Notes under the pieces: generated by a model | Database searches by the model: none | What the model was told of the DNA's origin: nothing | What the model saw: only the letters and a program-made list of their open reading frames with translations | NCBI GenBank assembly: GCA_944389415.1 | Contig: CALXMF010000004.1 | Location: 62,001-126,000, forward strand | Origin: an uncultured Spirochaetota bacterium | GTDB lineage: Bacteria; Spirochaetota; Spirochaetia; Treponematales; Treponemataceae | DNA length: 64,000 nucleotides | Direction: 5' to 3' | Program-made: the position numbers and the translations under genes | Part shown: in pieces, positions 17,500 through 26,097 of the stretch | Layout: every line of letters starts with the position of its first letter | How positions within the stretch are numbered: position 1 is the first letter of the stretch

Positions 17500-18351
17500 T
17501 TATTCGTCATACCCCATGTCTTTTACATCGTCCTGATCTTCATTTTGTTCTTCATCCTCAAACTCTTCATCCTCAAACTCTTCATCAAGATCAGAGAGGC
17601 TTCCTGTATCATCCATATGGAAATATTGCGTATCATCATCAGCCTCCTGATAATACAGGATGCGGCTGCAATACGGGCAAAAAACAATTTTTTCGCCAGA
17701 ACGCACTTCATTCGCAAATTGCGCAGGCAAAACCATGTGACACCCATCACAAACATTACCTTTTACCGCAACAATACCTTTATTGTGCTTACTTTTAATG
17801 ATACGCTCAAATTTAGAAATAATTTCTGGATCAATATCTTGTATTAAAGGCAGCGATTTTTCATTCAGCATATCAAGCTGTTGTTTAAAACCCTCAATTT
17901 CTGCACTCTGTTTCGCTTTTCCCGCATTCAGTTCTGCTTCTTGTGTAGTAAGCAGTGTCTCATGTTGCTGAAGGCGTTCCTGTAAATCCGCTAGATCGAT
18001 TTCCTCTTTCTGTAAATCACGACGAAATTGCTGTTCTTTTTCTGTAGCTTCTTTTATCTTTCGGTCAAGGGTCTCGTATTCCCTGTGCGTCGTAATATTA
18101 TCCATCTCACGTTCACAATTTTCACGGCTTGTTTCTGCATTTAACAATTCCGTTTTCAAAGACGCGACTTTTTCACGGCACATTTCATAGGTGGTGTTCA
18201 ATTCAATGAATTCGCGTTTCATACGATCCAGAAGCTCCGCCTGCGCCGATAACTTTCCAGGAGAATTCTTTATTCGCTCTTCCAGTTCGTATTTCTCTGC
18301 AAGAATATCCTGCAACTCTTTCAATTTATTGAAAATATCTGTCATTACCAT
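17500..18351 (-). CDS. Coiled-coil zinc-ribbon protein (CT398-like)
   Basis: 283 residues: a long antiparallel coiled coil (residues 1-180) followed by a C4 zinc ribbon (CDGCHMVLP...VFCPYCSRILYY), then a very acidic tail with the repeat EEFEDEEFEDEE. The same fold occurs in Chlamydia CT398 and the DUF164/'zinc ribbon domain-containing' family; roles in export or sigma-factor contact have been proposed for relatives. The ATG at 18351 has GAGAGG 5 nt upstream. Position between rpoD and rnpB is shared with other treponemes as far as I recall. Confidence 0.8.
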   Translation of the reverse strand: MVMTDIFNKLKELQDILAEKYELEERIKNSPGKLSAQAELLDRMKREFIELNTTYEMCREKVASLKTELLNAETSRENCEREMDNITTHREYETLDRKIKEATEKEQQFRRDLQKEEIDLADLQERLQQHETLLTTQEAELNAGKAKQSAEIEGFKQQLDMLNEKSLPLIQDIDPEIISKFERIIKSKHNKGIVAVKGNVCDGCHMVLPAQFANEVRSGEKIVFCPYCSRILYYQEADDDTQYFHMDDTGSLSDLDEEFEDEEFEDEEQNEDQDDVKDMGYDE

Positions 18352-18417
18352 GAAAACCTCTCAATATATATACACGAATATGACTGCAATGTCTACACAC
18401 AACATAAAATCACTATG

Positions 18418-20211
18418 TCACATATCAATAAAATCATGCAATCCCATAGCACGCCGAGGATGTCTGAGCCGGCGCAATGCTTTTGCTTCTATCTGCCTAA
18501 TTCGCTCTCTGGTTACATTAAAACATAAGCCTACTTCTTCGAGCGTTAAAGAATAACCATCCTCAAGACCAAAACGCATTTTAAGAACTTCCTGTTCCCG
18601 AGGAGGAAGTGTCGCGAGCACAGCTTGAAGTTGTTCCTGCAATAAAGTATAAGCCGTTTGCATTGCGGGATTTTCTACTTCTTTATCTTCAATAAAATCC
18701 CCCAACAGAGAATCTTCTTCTTCTCCAATGGGTGTCTCAAGTGAAATAGGTTCTCGTGCAACATTCTTTACTTGTTTTACTCTTGTTACAGGCCAGCCAA
18801 GCTGCGTCGCTATTTCGTCATCAGTCGGTTCCCGTCCCAGACGCTGCATTAATTGCCTCGACTCTCTCACAACTTTGTTTATCTGCTCGATCATATGAAC
18901 AGGAACACGAATTGTTCTTGCCTGATCAGAAATGCTTCTGGTTATAGCCTGACGAATCCACCATGTTGCATACGTTGAGAATTTATATCCTTTACGATAT
19001 TCAAATTTTTCAACAGCCTTTATCAGACCTATATTTCCTTCCTGTACAAGATCGAAAAACTGCAAACCACGATTTGTATACTTTTTAGCAATGGAAACAA
19101 CGAGTCGAAGATTTGCATTAATCAAGCGATTTTTTGCCCGATCCATCATACTCTGCCCGCGTCCAATTTCTTTTGCCATTGCTAAAATTTCAGTAACATC
19201 GTTTTCAAACTCATATTCAAGATGACGCAATTTTCGATCTATTTTCTGAATTTGTGTATACACATCACGAATTTCATCTGCTGGTATACCAAGTTCCTGT
19301 TCGAGCTTTTCACGTTCTGTTTTAACTGCCAGACGTTTTCCTAGCCCTCTTAAATCATTATTATAATCTACAAGGCGCAATTCTTTCGCCTTCTTTTCCT
19401 GTCTATGTTTAAATTCCGTAATACGATGAGTTGCATCAATAAAACGCGCAGAAAAACGTTCTATTTCTTCAGATTGAATATTTATTTTTTGAAGTTCCGG
19501 CAGTATTTTCTCTCTCAGCTTTACAAGTGCTTCATTTTCAAATATTCGTTGTGATGGATCACTTTCATACAGTTTTTTCTTAACCGCGACATACTGCTTC
19601 ATTTCCGATAGCACAGGTTTCAAATGTTCACTGTAACATATCCTAAGCCGCCGTTTTTCTGCCATTTCTTCATTTATTTCTTTTCGAGGTTTTCCGCTTT
19701 CATGTGGATCAATACGGGAGAAAGCTTTCTGTGCGATAGCATAGAATTCTGGAATAATCATACCAGAATTTTTAATCACATCTTTGATAATATTTTCTCC
19801 ATCTTCCATTTTTTTTGAAAGCTCAACCTCTTGGTCTGCTGTTAAAAGATTTTCTTTTCCAATTTCGCGTAAATACAAACGAATAGGATCATCTGTGCCA
19901 GAATCTTTATCACTATATATCAGACGCTTACGGTCATTTTCATCCGCCTTAGAAATTTCCTCTGCATCTTCATCGACAAGACCATCTGTATCTTCATCAT
20001 CAACTTCTTCTGAATCTTCTTCCGGATCAATATCGTCTTCTAAAAGTTGGATATTCTGCTTAGCAAGCTCAATCAGAATTCCATCCATTTTATCAGATTG
20101 CTGAACATCAAGAGGAATAAATTCGCTTAACTCATCCCATCTCAGTAATTTCTTAGCACTGGCATATACAACCAGTTTTGCAACAGCAGATTCAAGTTCT
20201 TGATCTGTCAT
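18418..20211 (-). CDS. rpoD: Primary RNA polymerase sigma factor (sigma-70)
   Basis: About 597 residues. After an acidic region 1.1/non-conserved insert, region 1.2 is [17 protein letters not shown], region 2 has [58 protein letters not shown] (given here as landmarks), region 3 [12 protein letters not shown], and region 4 has the -35-binding helix [16 protein letters not shown]. The promoters found in the window (TTGACx-17-TATxAT) fit this factor. The start is taken as the ATG at 20211; a GTG one codon earlier is possible. It overlaps dnaG by about 20 nt. Confidence 0.96.
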   Translation of the reverse strand: MTDQELESAVAKLVVYASAKKLLRWDELSEFIPLDVQQSDKMDGILIELAKQNIQLLEDDIDPEEDSEEVDDEDTDGLVDEDAEEISKADENDRKRLIYSDKDSGTDDPIRLYLREIGKENLLTADQEVELSKKMEDGENIIKDVIKNSGMIIPEFYAIAQKAFSRIDPHESGKPRKEINEEMAEKRRLRICYSEHLKPVLSEMKQYVAVKKKLYESDPSQRIFENEALVKLREKILPELQKINIQSEEIERFSARFIDATHRITEFKHRQEKKAKELRLVDYNNDLRGLGKRLAVKTEREKLEQELGIPADEIRDVYTQIQKIDRKLRHLEYEFENDVTEILAMAKEIGRGQSMMDRAKNRLINANLRLVVSIAKKYTNRGLQFFDLVQEGNIGLIKAVEKFEYRKGYKFSTYATWWIRQAITRSISDQARTIRVPVHMIEQINKVVRESRQLMQRLGREPTDDEIATQLGWPVTRVKQVKNVAREPISLETPIGEEEDSLLGDFIEDKEVENPAMQTAYTLLQEQLQAVLATLPPREQEVLKMRFGLEDGYSLTLEEVGLCFNVTRERIRQIEAKALRRLRHPRRAMGLHDFIDM

Positions 20212-22009
20212 CACTCATTTCCTTTTGTTTATTCAATTCAGAATCAATACTCATTTTTTCAAGAACCATAGACTCCAGTTCTTCCTGTTCCGCCCGATCA
20301 TGGGGAACACATTGCCGTATTTTATTAACTAACCTATCACGTCTGCGTACCAGACTGTTTCGCTTTATTAGCTGAATACAGTCTTCTATTGTTTTACGGC
20401 TGTTTTCACCATATTCACCAGACATTACTGCATCTGTAATAAGCCTGCTAACAGTTTCACTGCATTTAGCAAGGATACTACTGTACGATAAAGCTTCGGA
20501 ACGATAACACTCTTCAAGGATAATGAACATATCCTTCGCCACAGAATCCTCAAAGTCATCTGAAGATAACGAAGATCGCATCAACGGATAGAAATCAAGA
20601 TTTGCAATAACAGCTAAAAGGGATCGGATTTCTGCATTTAATTTGATTTTTTCTGTGAGTTCCGGCCTCTGTATATCCTGCTGCCGCGTTTCAATCCGCT
20701 TTTGTGCCGCATTGCGGTTACTAAAGTCTCTTCTGACAGCCTCCGGCTTCAAACTAAATGTCTGGCACAACAAATCCAGACTGGTTTCTTTCTGTATATC
20801 TGATTGTAATGAATCTATATAAGGAAAAAACGCAAGCGATGCTTTTGTTTTTCCTTCAGGTGTATCCACCCTATACATTTTACCTAAATCAGATAACAAA
20901 TAGTCATTATCTAATATAGCATTTTTCACACAACTAGTCAAGTACTCAGATCCCAAATTCAACATAATTTCAGCCGGATCTTTTCCACCGGAAAAACGAA
21001 TAACCTTCACTGTAAGACCAGCTTTACGGCATAGCAAAATTGCTTTCCATGTTGCACTGCGCCCAGCACCATCACTGTCAAATGACAAAAGAACTGTATC
21101 AGCAAACGGTTGTATCAGTTTAACCTGTTGCTCGGTTAATGCAGTACCCAGAGGCGCAACAGCATTTAAAATACCGCTTTGATGATAAGCAATAACATCC
21201 ATATATCCTTCACAAAATATTACTGTTTTTTCAGTCCGTATTGCCTGTCTCGCAAAATTAAATGCGTATAAAGTTTCACCCTTTTTATACTGAACAAGAT
21301 CTCCTGTATTAAGATATTTTGGTCCATCACCAGATAAAAGCCGTCCCCCAAATGCTATTACAGATCCATTTCGATCAAAAATAGGAAACAACAGTCTATC
21401 AGAAAAAAAAGCCGCCTGAGGATTTTTTTTTGAAAACAAACCCGAGTTATTTAAAAAATCATTGCTGTAATGTTTCTCATTAAGGAAGCGACGAAGCCAA
21501 AATCGTTCAGCAGGAGCGTAACCAAGTTTAAATTGCTGTATTGTCTGTTCTGAAATTCCTCTGTTTTTAACATAATCATATGCTTTTTTACCATTTTCAG
21601 TATTTGTAAGAAGAAAATGAAATGTCCCCGCAACCCGCGAATACAACTCTTTATATTGTTCTTTCAGACGACTTGCAGCTTCATCTGGAGAGACAGCTTC
21701 CCTTCCACCTTCATAGATAATTTTTATTCCCGCTTTATTGGCAAGCTCTTTTACAGCGTCAGCAAAAGAAAGTTTTTCCATTTCCATACAGAAAGAAATC
21801 ACATTTCCTCCCTGTCCGCAGCCAAAACAGTGGTATATTTTTTTATCAGGAATTATATGAAACGACGGCGTTTTTTCAGTATGAAACGGACAGCATCCCC
21901 ACCATTCAGAACCACGTCTCTCAAGACGGGTATACTCCCCAATCAAAGAGACAATATCAATTCTGTCAGTTACTTGCTTTATAGTCTCAAGTGATATTCT
22001 GCCAGCCAT
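20192..22009 (-). CDS. dnaG: DNA primase
   Basis: 605 residues. CHC2 zinc-binding domain at the N-terminus ([16 protein letters not shown]...HCFGCGQGG), primase core with TOPRIM motif ([28 protein letters not shown]), and a helical C-terminal region for helicase contact. It makes RNA primers at the fork. Start overlaps the mltG stop (TAATG); the 3' end overlaps rpoD. The dnaG-rpoD pair is the classic macromolecular-synthesis arrangement without rpsU. Confidence 0.96.
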   Translation of the reverse strand: MAGRISLETIKQVTDRIDIVSLIGEYTRLERRGSEWWGCCPFHTEKTPSFHIIPDKKIYHCFGCGQGGNVISFCMEMEKLSFADAVKELANKAGIKIIYEGGREAVSPDEAASRLKEQYKELYSRVAGTFHFLLTNTENGKKAYDYVKNRGISEQTIQQFKLGYAPAERFWLRRFLNEKHYSNDFLNNSGLFSKKNPQAAFFSDRLLFPIFDRNGSVIAFGGRLLSGDGPKYLNTGDLVQYKKGETLYAFNFARQAIRTEKTVIFCEGYMDVIAYHQSGILNAVAPLGTALTEQQVKLIQPFADTVLLSFDSDGAGRSATWKAILLCRKAGLTVKVIRFSGGKDPAEIMLNLGSEYLTSCVKNAILDNDYLLSDLGKMYRVDTPEGKTKASLAFFPYIDSLQSDIQKETSLDLLCQTFSLKPEAVRRDFSNRNAAQKRIETRQQDIQRPELTEKIKLNAEIRSLLAVIANLDFYPLMRSSLSSDDFEDSVAKDMFIILEECYRSEALSYSSILAKCSETVSRLITDAVMSGEYGENSRKTIEDCIQLIKRNSLVRRRDRLVNKIRQCVPHDRAEQEELESMVLEKMSIDSELNKQKEMSDDRSRT

Positions 22010-23037
22010 TAATTTCCTGCGGCCTTTTTAGTATACAGAATGCGACCTGTAGCCGTATGCTCATCAAAACTTGATGAGAAATGATGTCTGCCTTCAGCTT
22101 CATCAATAAGTCTGAAAAAATAATAATCGGTATCCGGGGTATCAAATACCGCGCGCAGCGCAACCATACCAGGATTTGAAATTGGTCCTGGAGGAAGCCC
22201 TGCCCATTTATATGTGTTATATGGACTAGGATCTTTCAAATCTTCATATGTAATGATTTCTGGGTGCGGCAGTTTTCTTATTTCAGTAATAATATATTCA
22301 ACTGTTGCACAGGAATATAAACCAATATTTTCACTTATCCGGTTTTTAAATACACTGGCAATCAGCGGAGCTTCATCGGCCACACGATATTCTCGTTCAA
22401 CAATAGAAGCCAATATTACAGAAGAAAACAAATCCTGTGCAGAAAGTCCTTTTGCCTGCTCAATTTCATTAATGTGTTTGAAAAAATTATCAGCCATCAT
22501 TCTGATAAGCCGCTCTGGATCCATATCCGGCTCCAGAAAATATGTATCCGGAAAGAGATATCCCTCAAAACTCCCGGCGGGAATACCATATTCATTAAGC
22601 AGCTCCGGCCGTTTTGCTGCACCTATAAACTCAGCAGCAGACATCACATTCAATTGTTCAACAAGCTGCGCAATTTTTGAAACGGTAAGACCTTCCGGTA
22701 CTATCAAAGTAATATATTCTTGTTTGCCTGATTCAAGCATTTCTCCAATTGCAGGAATTGTCATTGCCGGACTTATCTGATAAATACCAGCCTTTATAAC
22801 TAACCCCTTATGGCGAGCATAGATATAAAATAAATCAGCACTTCTTATCAAATGCATTTTCTGCAAAAGCACTGAAACAGCCCTTGCAGACAGGCCTTCT
22901 TTTACCTCAACACGAACAACAGGCGCCTCTGGATTTCCTGATACAGGACTCGCAAGATACCATACCACACAAACGGCACAAAAAAGCAATATAAGTATCC
23001 CCAGAGACAATCTGATAATAAAACGGCATTTTTTCAT
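22009..23037 (-). CDS. mltG: Endolytic murein transglycosylase MltG
   Basis: 342 residues: N-terminal membrane anchor (LGILILLFCAVCVVWYLA), a LysM-like lobe, then the YceG catalytic domain with SIVERE (catalytic Glu) and the closing motif SPYNTYKWAGLPPGPISNPG. It cleaves new glycan strands and is thought to set their length. Two nt separate it from the metallo-beta-lactamase gene stop upstream, and it overlaps dnaG. Confidence 0.94.
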   Translation of the reverse strand: MKKCRFIIRLSLGILILLFCAVCVVWYLASPVSGNPEAPVVRVEVKEGLSARAVSVLLQKMHLIRSADLFYIYARHKGLVIKAGIYQISPAMTIPAIGEMLESGKQEYITLIVPEGLTVSKIAQLVEQLNVMSAAEFIGAAKRPELLNEYGIPAGSFEGYLFPDTYFLEPDMDPERLIRMMADNFFKHINEIEQAKGLSAQDLFSSVILASIVEREYRVADEAPLIASVFKNRISENIGLYSCATVEYIITEIRKLPHPEIITYEDLKDPSPYNTYKWAGLPPGPISNPGMVALRAVFDTPDTDYYFFRLIDEAEGRHHFSSSFDEHTATGRILYTKKAAGN

Positions 23038-23038
23038 A

Positions 23039-23974
23039 TCAGACAGTAACCATCAAACCTTCAGCAGCAAGATGCACTGCGATATTTTTCTGAGATGCGA
23101 TAATATATTTCCGCGCAGCTTCAAACATAGCATGGAGCTTTTTATCATTGTATGCTGGATCATGATGAAACAGATACACATTTTTTACTCCACGCCGGCC
23201 GGCAAAGTCAATTACGTTGCCAAAAGCAGAATGCCCCCAGTTCCGTTTCTGATCGGCCTCAAGTTCTGTATATTGCGCATCAAAAATCAGCATATCGGCA
23301 CTAGTAAAAAAATCGTTTTCATCTCCTGTACAACACACATCCCCCTTTAGTTCTACATCAGTCGCGTAAACAAACTTTTTATTCTTTTCCTCAAAAGAAT
23401 ATGCAAAAGAACCTCCGGGGTGGAACATTTTCCGGCAAGAAACAATAACATTCCGTAATTCAAAGGTATCTCCATCATTAAGCGGATGAAATGTAATATT
23501 CTTTGTAAAACTGCCGTCAAAAGTAACGGGAAAATACGGTGATGACATCTGCCCAGAAAGTATATTATGAAGATCTGCCTGAGGACCATATATATGAATA
23601 ATAGTATTAGGATTATATGCTGGAGCGAAAAAAGGCAACCCCTGTATATGATCCCAATGATAATGGGATAAAAACAAATGCCACTCAGAGACCGATTGCA
23701 TACTGGGAGCCATTCCTAATTCACGCAGTCCAGTTCCGGCATCAAGAATAATATGAGAACCGCTGTCAGTGATTAGTTGAGTACATGCCGTATTGCCGCC
23801 GACAGTTCCATACAGCCAGTCAGGCAGCCGAGATAAAAAATATTGTCGAGCATCAGCATCAGCGATATCAGATGGAGTAATGCGCTGTACAATCGCGGCA
23901 ATTTTAGACTGAACCTGCTGTGCTGTAAGCGGTGCGGAGAGCGAGCCTCTAACTCCCCAGAAAATGACCTGCAT
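23039..23974 (-). CDS. Metallo-beta-lactamase-fold hydrolase
   Basis: About 311 residues with the MBL metal motif LSHYHWDHIQG, upstream strand IILDAGTGLRELG and a later VYATDVE and HSAFGNV. It resembles RNase Z-like/phosphodiesterase proteins of the 'cyclic phosphodiesterase-like' branch. The ATG at 23974 has AAGGAG 8 nt upstream and overlaps the preceding stop (TGATG). The substrate cannot be told from the sequence. Confidence 0.85.
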   Translation of the reverse strand: MQVIFWGVRGSLSAPLTAQQVQSKIAAIVQRITPSDIADADARQYFLSRLPDWLYGTVGGNTACTQLITDSGSHIILDAGTGLRELGMAPSMQSVSEWHLFLSHYHWDHIQGLPFFAPAYNPNTIIHIYGPQADLHNILSGQMSSPYFPVTFDGSFTKNITFHPLNDGDTFELRNVIVSCRKMFHPGGSFAYSFEEKNKKFVYATDVELKGDVCCTGDENDFFTSADMLIFDAQYTELEADQKRNWGHSAFGNVIDFAGRRGVKNVYLFHHDPAYNDKKLHAMFEAARKYIIASQKNIAVHLAAEGLMVTV

Positions 23975-24435
23975 CAACAAAACTCCTTTAATGATGAGAC
24001 ACGATGTATTGGTTCATTCTTCTCATTAAGCAGAAGTTTCTGTTTAATTTCCGAAAAGGAATGCAGCCCACCCTTTCCGATTCCTGGACACTCCGCTCTT
24101 TCTGATTCCCATGTGCGTTTATTCACAAGAATATGATCCCAGAACGGGTACGTTGAACACTGGAGCGGACGTGCCTGATATACAGTACAGCCTTTATTCC
24201 AAAAGATACAATCATAGTCAGTTTTTTCAAGGAGACACAAAACTTCTGTGTTATCATAGTATGGAACCCATCGGCAATATTGCTTAATAAAAGCCGATTC
24301 ATTCATATTAAAATATCGACAAAGATTACTCAAATCTGCCGTTGACAAATAAACAAATCCCGGCTCATGCCGGCAGCAATGCGAACATTGCTGACACTCA
24401 AAATGCAGACCATCTGCGTAAAAAATCTCGGACAT
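23974..24435 (-). CDS. YkgJ-type cysteine-cluster protein
   Basis: 153 residues from the ATG at 24435 (MSEIFYADG). Cysteine pattern FECQQCSHCCRHEPG, then a later CIFWNKGCTVYQARPLQCSTYPF, the mark of the YkgJ/UPF0153 family, thought to bind zinc or an iron-sulfur cluster. A longer frame upstream runs through tRNA-Tyr and is not used. It follows the tRNA terminator. Confidence 0.85.
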   Translation of the reverse strand: MSEIFYADGLHFECQQCSHCCRHEPGFVYLSTADLSNLCRYFNMNESAFIKQYCRWVPYYDNTEVLCLLEKTDYDCIFWNKGCTVYQARPLQCSTYPFWDHILVNKRTWESERAECPGIGKGGLHSFSEIKQKLLLNEKNEPIHRVSSLKEFC

Positions 24436-24451
24436 AGGACACACCAGATAT

Positions 24452-24490
24452 AAAAAAAGGGTGCTAAACGCATATGCATTAGCACCCTTT
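24452..24490 (-). terminator. Terminator of the tRNA-Thr/tRNA-Tyr transcript
   Basis: Stem AGGGTGCTAA (plus strand 24458-24467) with TTAGCACCCT (24479-24488), followed on the minus strand by seven T. It directly follows the 3' end of tRNA-Tyr, which has no encoded CCA. Confidence 0.85.
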
Positions 24491-24571
24491 GGGGAGAGAA
24501 GGATTCGAACCTTCGAAGGCGGAGCCAACAGATTTACAGTCTGCCCCCTTTGACCGCTCGGGAACCTCCCC
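24491..24571 (-). tRNA. tRNA-Tyr (GTA)
   Basis: 81 nt, class II with a long variable arm. The anticodon loop on the minus strand is CTGTAAA (anticodon GTA), the T-arm is GGTTCGAATCC, and the acceptor stem is GGGGAGG with TCTCCCC. CCA is not encoded. Confidence 0.95.
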
Positions 24572-24579
24572 ATACGATA

Positions 24580-24652
24580 GCCAACTCAGGGATTCGAACC
24601 CTGGACCCCGAGATTACAAATCACGTGCTCTGGCCAGCTGAGCTAAATTGGC
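24580..24652 (-). tRNA. tRNA-Thr (TGT)
   Basis: 73 nt. The acceptor stem is GCCAATT with AGTTGGC, and the anticodon loop is TTTGTAA (anticodon TGT). The T-arm is GGGTTCGAATCCC. It is the first tRNA after the promoter at 24.7 kb, with tRNA-Tyr 8 nt downstream. Confidence 0.95.
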
Positions 24653-24671
24653 GTTAATCAGTACGTTGATG

Positions 24672-24700
24672 ATAATAGCGCATATCAAAAAAAAGGTCAA
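24672..24700 (-). promoter_or_regulatory. Promoter of the tRNA-Thr/tRNA-Tyr operon
   Basis: Minus strand: TTGACC (24700-24695), 17-nt spacer, TATTAT (24677-24672). Start is expected about 13 nt before tRNA-Thr. Confidence 0.75.
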
Positions 24701-24819
24701 GTAGTTTCAGAAAAAAAATTATTTCCCTGAAAGGCAACTTTATTCCATCTGTTTTTTCTCACCACCTTTCAGACTGTTTTCAGAAGCATAATAGTGCAAC
24801 CTAGTACAAAAACAATCTA

Positions 24820-24980
24820 TTTTTTATCTGAAAAAAGATTATTTTCTGATTAAATATAGTCTATTTTTAAATCAAAATTACATTAAAAATGAACTAAAGA
24901 TAGATTATTTTCCGTTCATTTTTAATTTAAAAACGGATCAAAAATAAATTATTTTTTTTCAAAAAATAATTTATAAACAG
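24820..24980. repeat. AT-rich degenerate repeat tract beside tRNA genes
   Basis: The gene-free space 24653-25049 holds, besides the tRNA promoter, an AT-rich tract with recurring variants of AAAAAAGATTATTTT, GATAGATTATTTTCC and AAAATAATTTAT, and short inverted segments (CCGTTCATTTTTAA with TTAAAAACGGAT). Similar words recur in the tract at 60.0-60.26 kb, also next to tRNA genes. No open frame is supported here. Confidence 0.5.
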
Positions 24981-25049
24981 ACTTTTTGATATATTACTTT
25001 TTTTACCAACTTTTACAGCCATATATAACTACAGTCTTTATGGCTTGCA

Positions 25050-25364
25050 CTATCTGTTTTGCTGAAGCGCATCCTGCCGTTTTTCTATTTCATTACGAAA
25101 ATGATCAATTGTTTCCATATTATTTTTAATTGATGGTTCTTCAGCGCTGATTGATAATTGGTTCTGAGCACGAAATAATTCATACACCTGCATACCTAGT
25201 CTTGCAAATTCCTGTTTTGTTTTTGATTCAAGTTGGTGCAGTTCTATCCGGGTCACACTTTTATCTCCAAAATCCTGTATTGCTGCTCCAGCTTTTGAAA
25301 ACATATCCTTGGACACATCAATTCCTTTATCCAGATATACTTTCATTTGATCAAAAAAATCCAT
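25050..25364 (-). CDS. Small coiled-coil protein, unknown function
   Basis: 104 residues, no signal peptide or membrane segment. The N-terminal half is amphipathic (FFDQMKVYLDKGIDVSKDMFSKAG), recalling tail-like or apolipoprotein-type helices; the C-terminal half is a charged helix (IDHFRNEIEKRQDALQQ). AGGAGG lies 6 nt before the ATG, indicating efficient translation. I do not recognise a function; relatives seem to be conserved treponemal hypotheticals. Confidence 0.65.
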   Translation of the reverse strand: MDFFDQMKVYLDKGIDVSKDMFSKAGAAIQDFGDKSVTRIELHQLESKTKQEFARLGMQVYELFRAQNQLSISAEEPSIKNNMETIDHFRNEIEKRQDALQQNR

Positions 25365-25457
25365 CTTGTACCTCCTATTGAGTAACTTATAATAAGTTTA
25401 CAGTTTAACTCCTTTAAAAGAGTTATAGATATTCTATTGATTAGAAAAAGGAACAAA

Positions 25458-26084
25458 ATGACATTTGGTTACATTAGAGTAAGTACTGAAAAACAAACAC
25501 TTGCAAATCAAAAACTGGAAATCAGAAAACACTGCAAAAAACACCGTATCCATATTGACCAATGGATTGAAGAGACTGTCAGCGGCACACGATCTCCTGA
25601 TAAAAGGAAATTAGGAGAACTTATCAATATTTGCAAAAGCGGCGACACTATCATCTGTACTGAAATATCCCGACTGGGACGCAGTTTAGTTATGATTTTC
25701 TCAATTCTGGAAAAACTGATGGATAAAGGCGTAAAAGTTATCACAATTAAAGATGAATTTGTGTTGGGGGATGATATTCAATCTAAAGTCCTTGCTTTTG
25801 CATTTGGTATTAGTGCCGAAATTGAACGGAAGTTGATTTCAGACCGTACCAAACAGGGCATAGCGCGTGCGAGACTTGAAGGTAAACAAATTGGAAGAAT
25901 GGCAGGGCAAAAACCAACAAAATATAAACTTTCCGGAAAAGATAATTACATAAAACGACGGCTAAACGCAGGTGTAAGCAAAATGCGTATTTCTCGGGAA
26001 TTAGGAGTAACCTGGCTGACGCTTGATAACTATATAAAACGGAATCATCTTATGCCTCGTAATAGCCGACCAGGAATTCGATGA
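25458..26084 (+). CDS. Serine recombinase of the Mpi (master invertase) type
   Basis: 208 residues. Resolvase N-terminal catalytic domain: FGYIRVSTEKQT holds the nucleophile Ser, then TEISRLGRSLVMI and the E-helix VLAFAFGISAEIERKLISDRTKQG. A C-terminal helix-turn-helix follows (SKMRISRELGVTWLTLDNYI). It closely resembles, from memory, Bacteroides Mpi, which inverts many promoters. The ATG at 25458 follows AAGGA. It lies alone, opposite to both neighbours, on the strand against the local direction of replication. Upstream are inverted repeats AACTTATAATAAGTT (25384-25398) and TAACTC/GAGTTA. It may have been acquired by transfer; its target is unknown. Confidence 0.85.
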   Translation: MTFGYIRVSTEKQTLANQKLEIRKHCKKHRIHIDQWIEETVSGTRSPDKRKLGELINICKSGDTIICTEISRLGRSLVMIFSILEKLMDKGVKVITIKDEFVLGDDIQSKVLAFAFGISAEIERKLISDRTKQGIARARLEGKQIGRMAGQKPTKYKLSGKDNYIKRRLNAGVSKMRISRELGVTWLTLDNYIKRNHLMPRNSRPGIR

Positions 26085-26097
26085 TCATCTCTAACGC

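Noticed and set aside
17367-17847. Plus-strand frames of 131-143 codons
   Set aside because: They lie across RNase P RNA and antisense to the zinc-ribbon gene, with no ribosome site.
23974-24573. Long frame of 199 codons including an N-terminal extension before MSEIF
   Set aside because: The extension is the tRNA-Tyr gene and its terminator read as protein; the YkgJ protein starts at 24435.
25458-26084. The serine recombinase as integrase of the element at 4-7.8 kb
   Set aside because: It is 18 kb outside the direct repeats, and the junction has XerC/XerD architecture rather than a serine-recombinase core.
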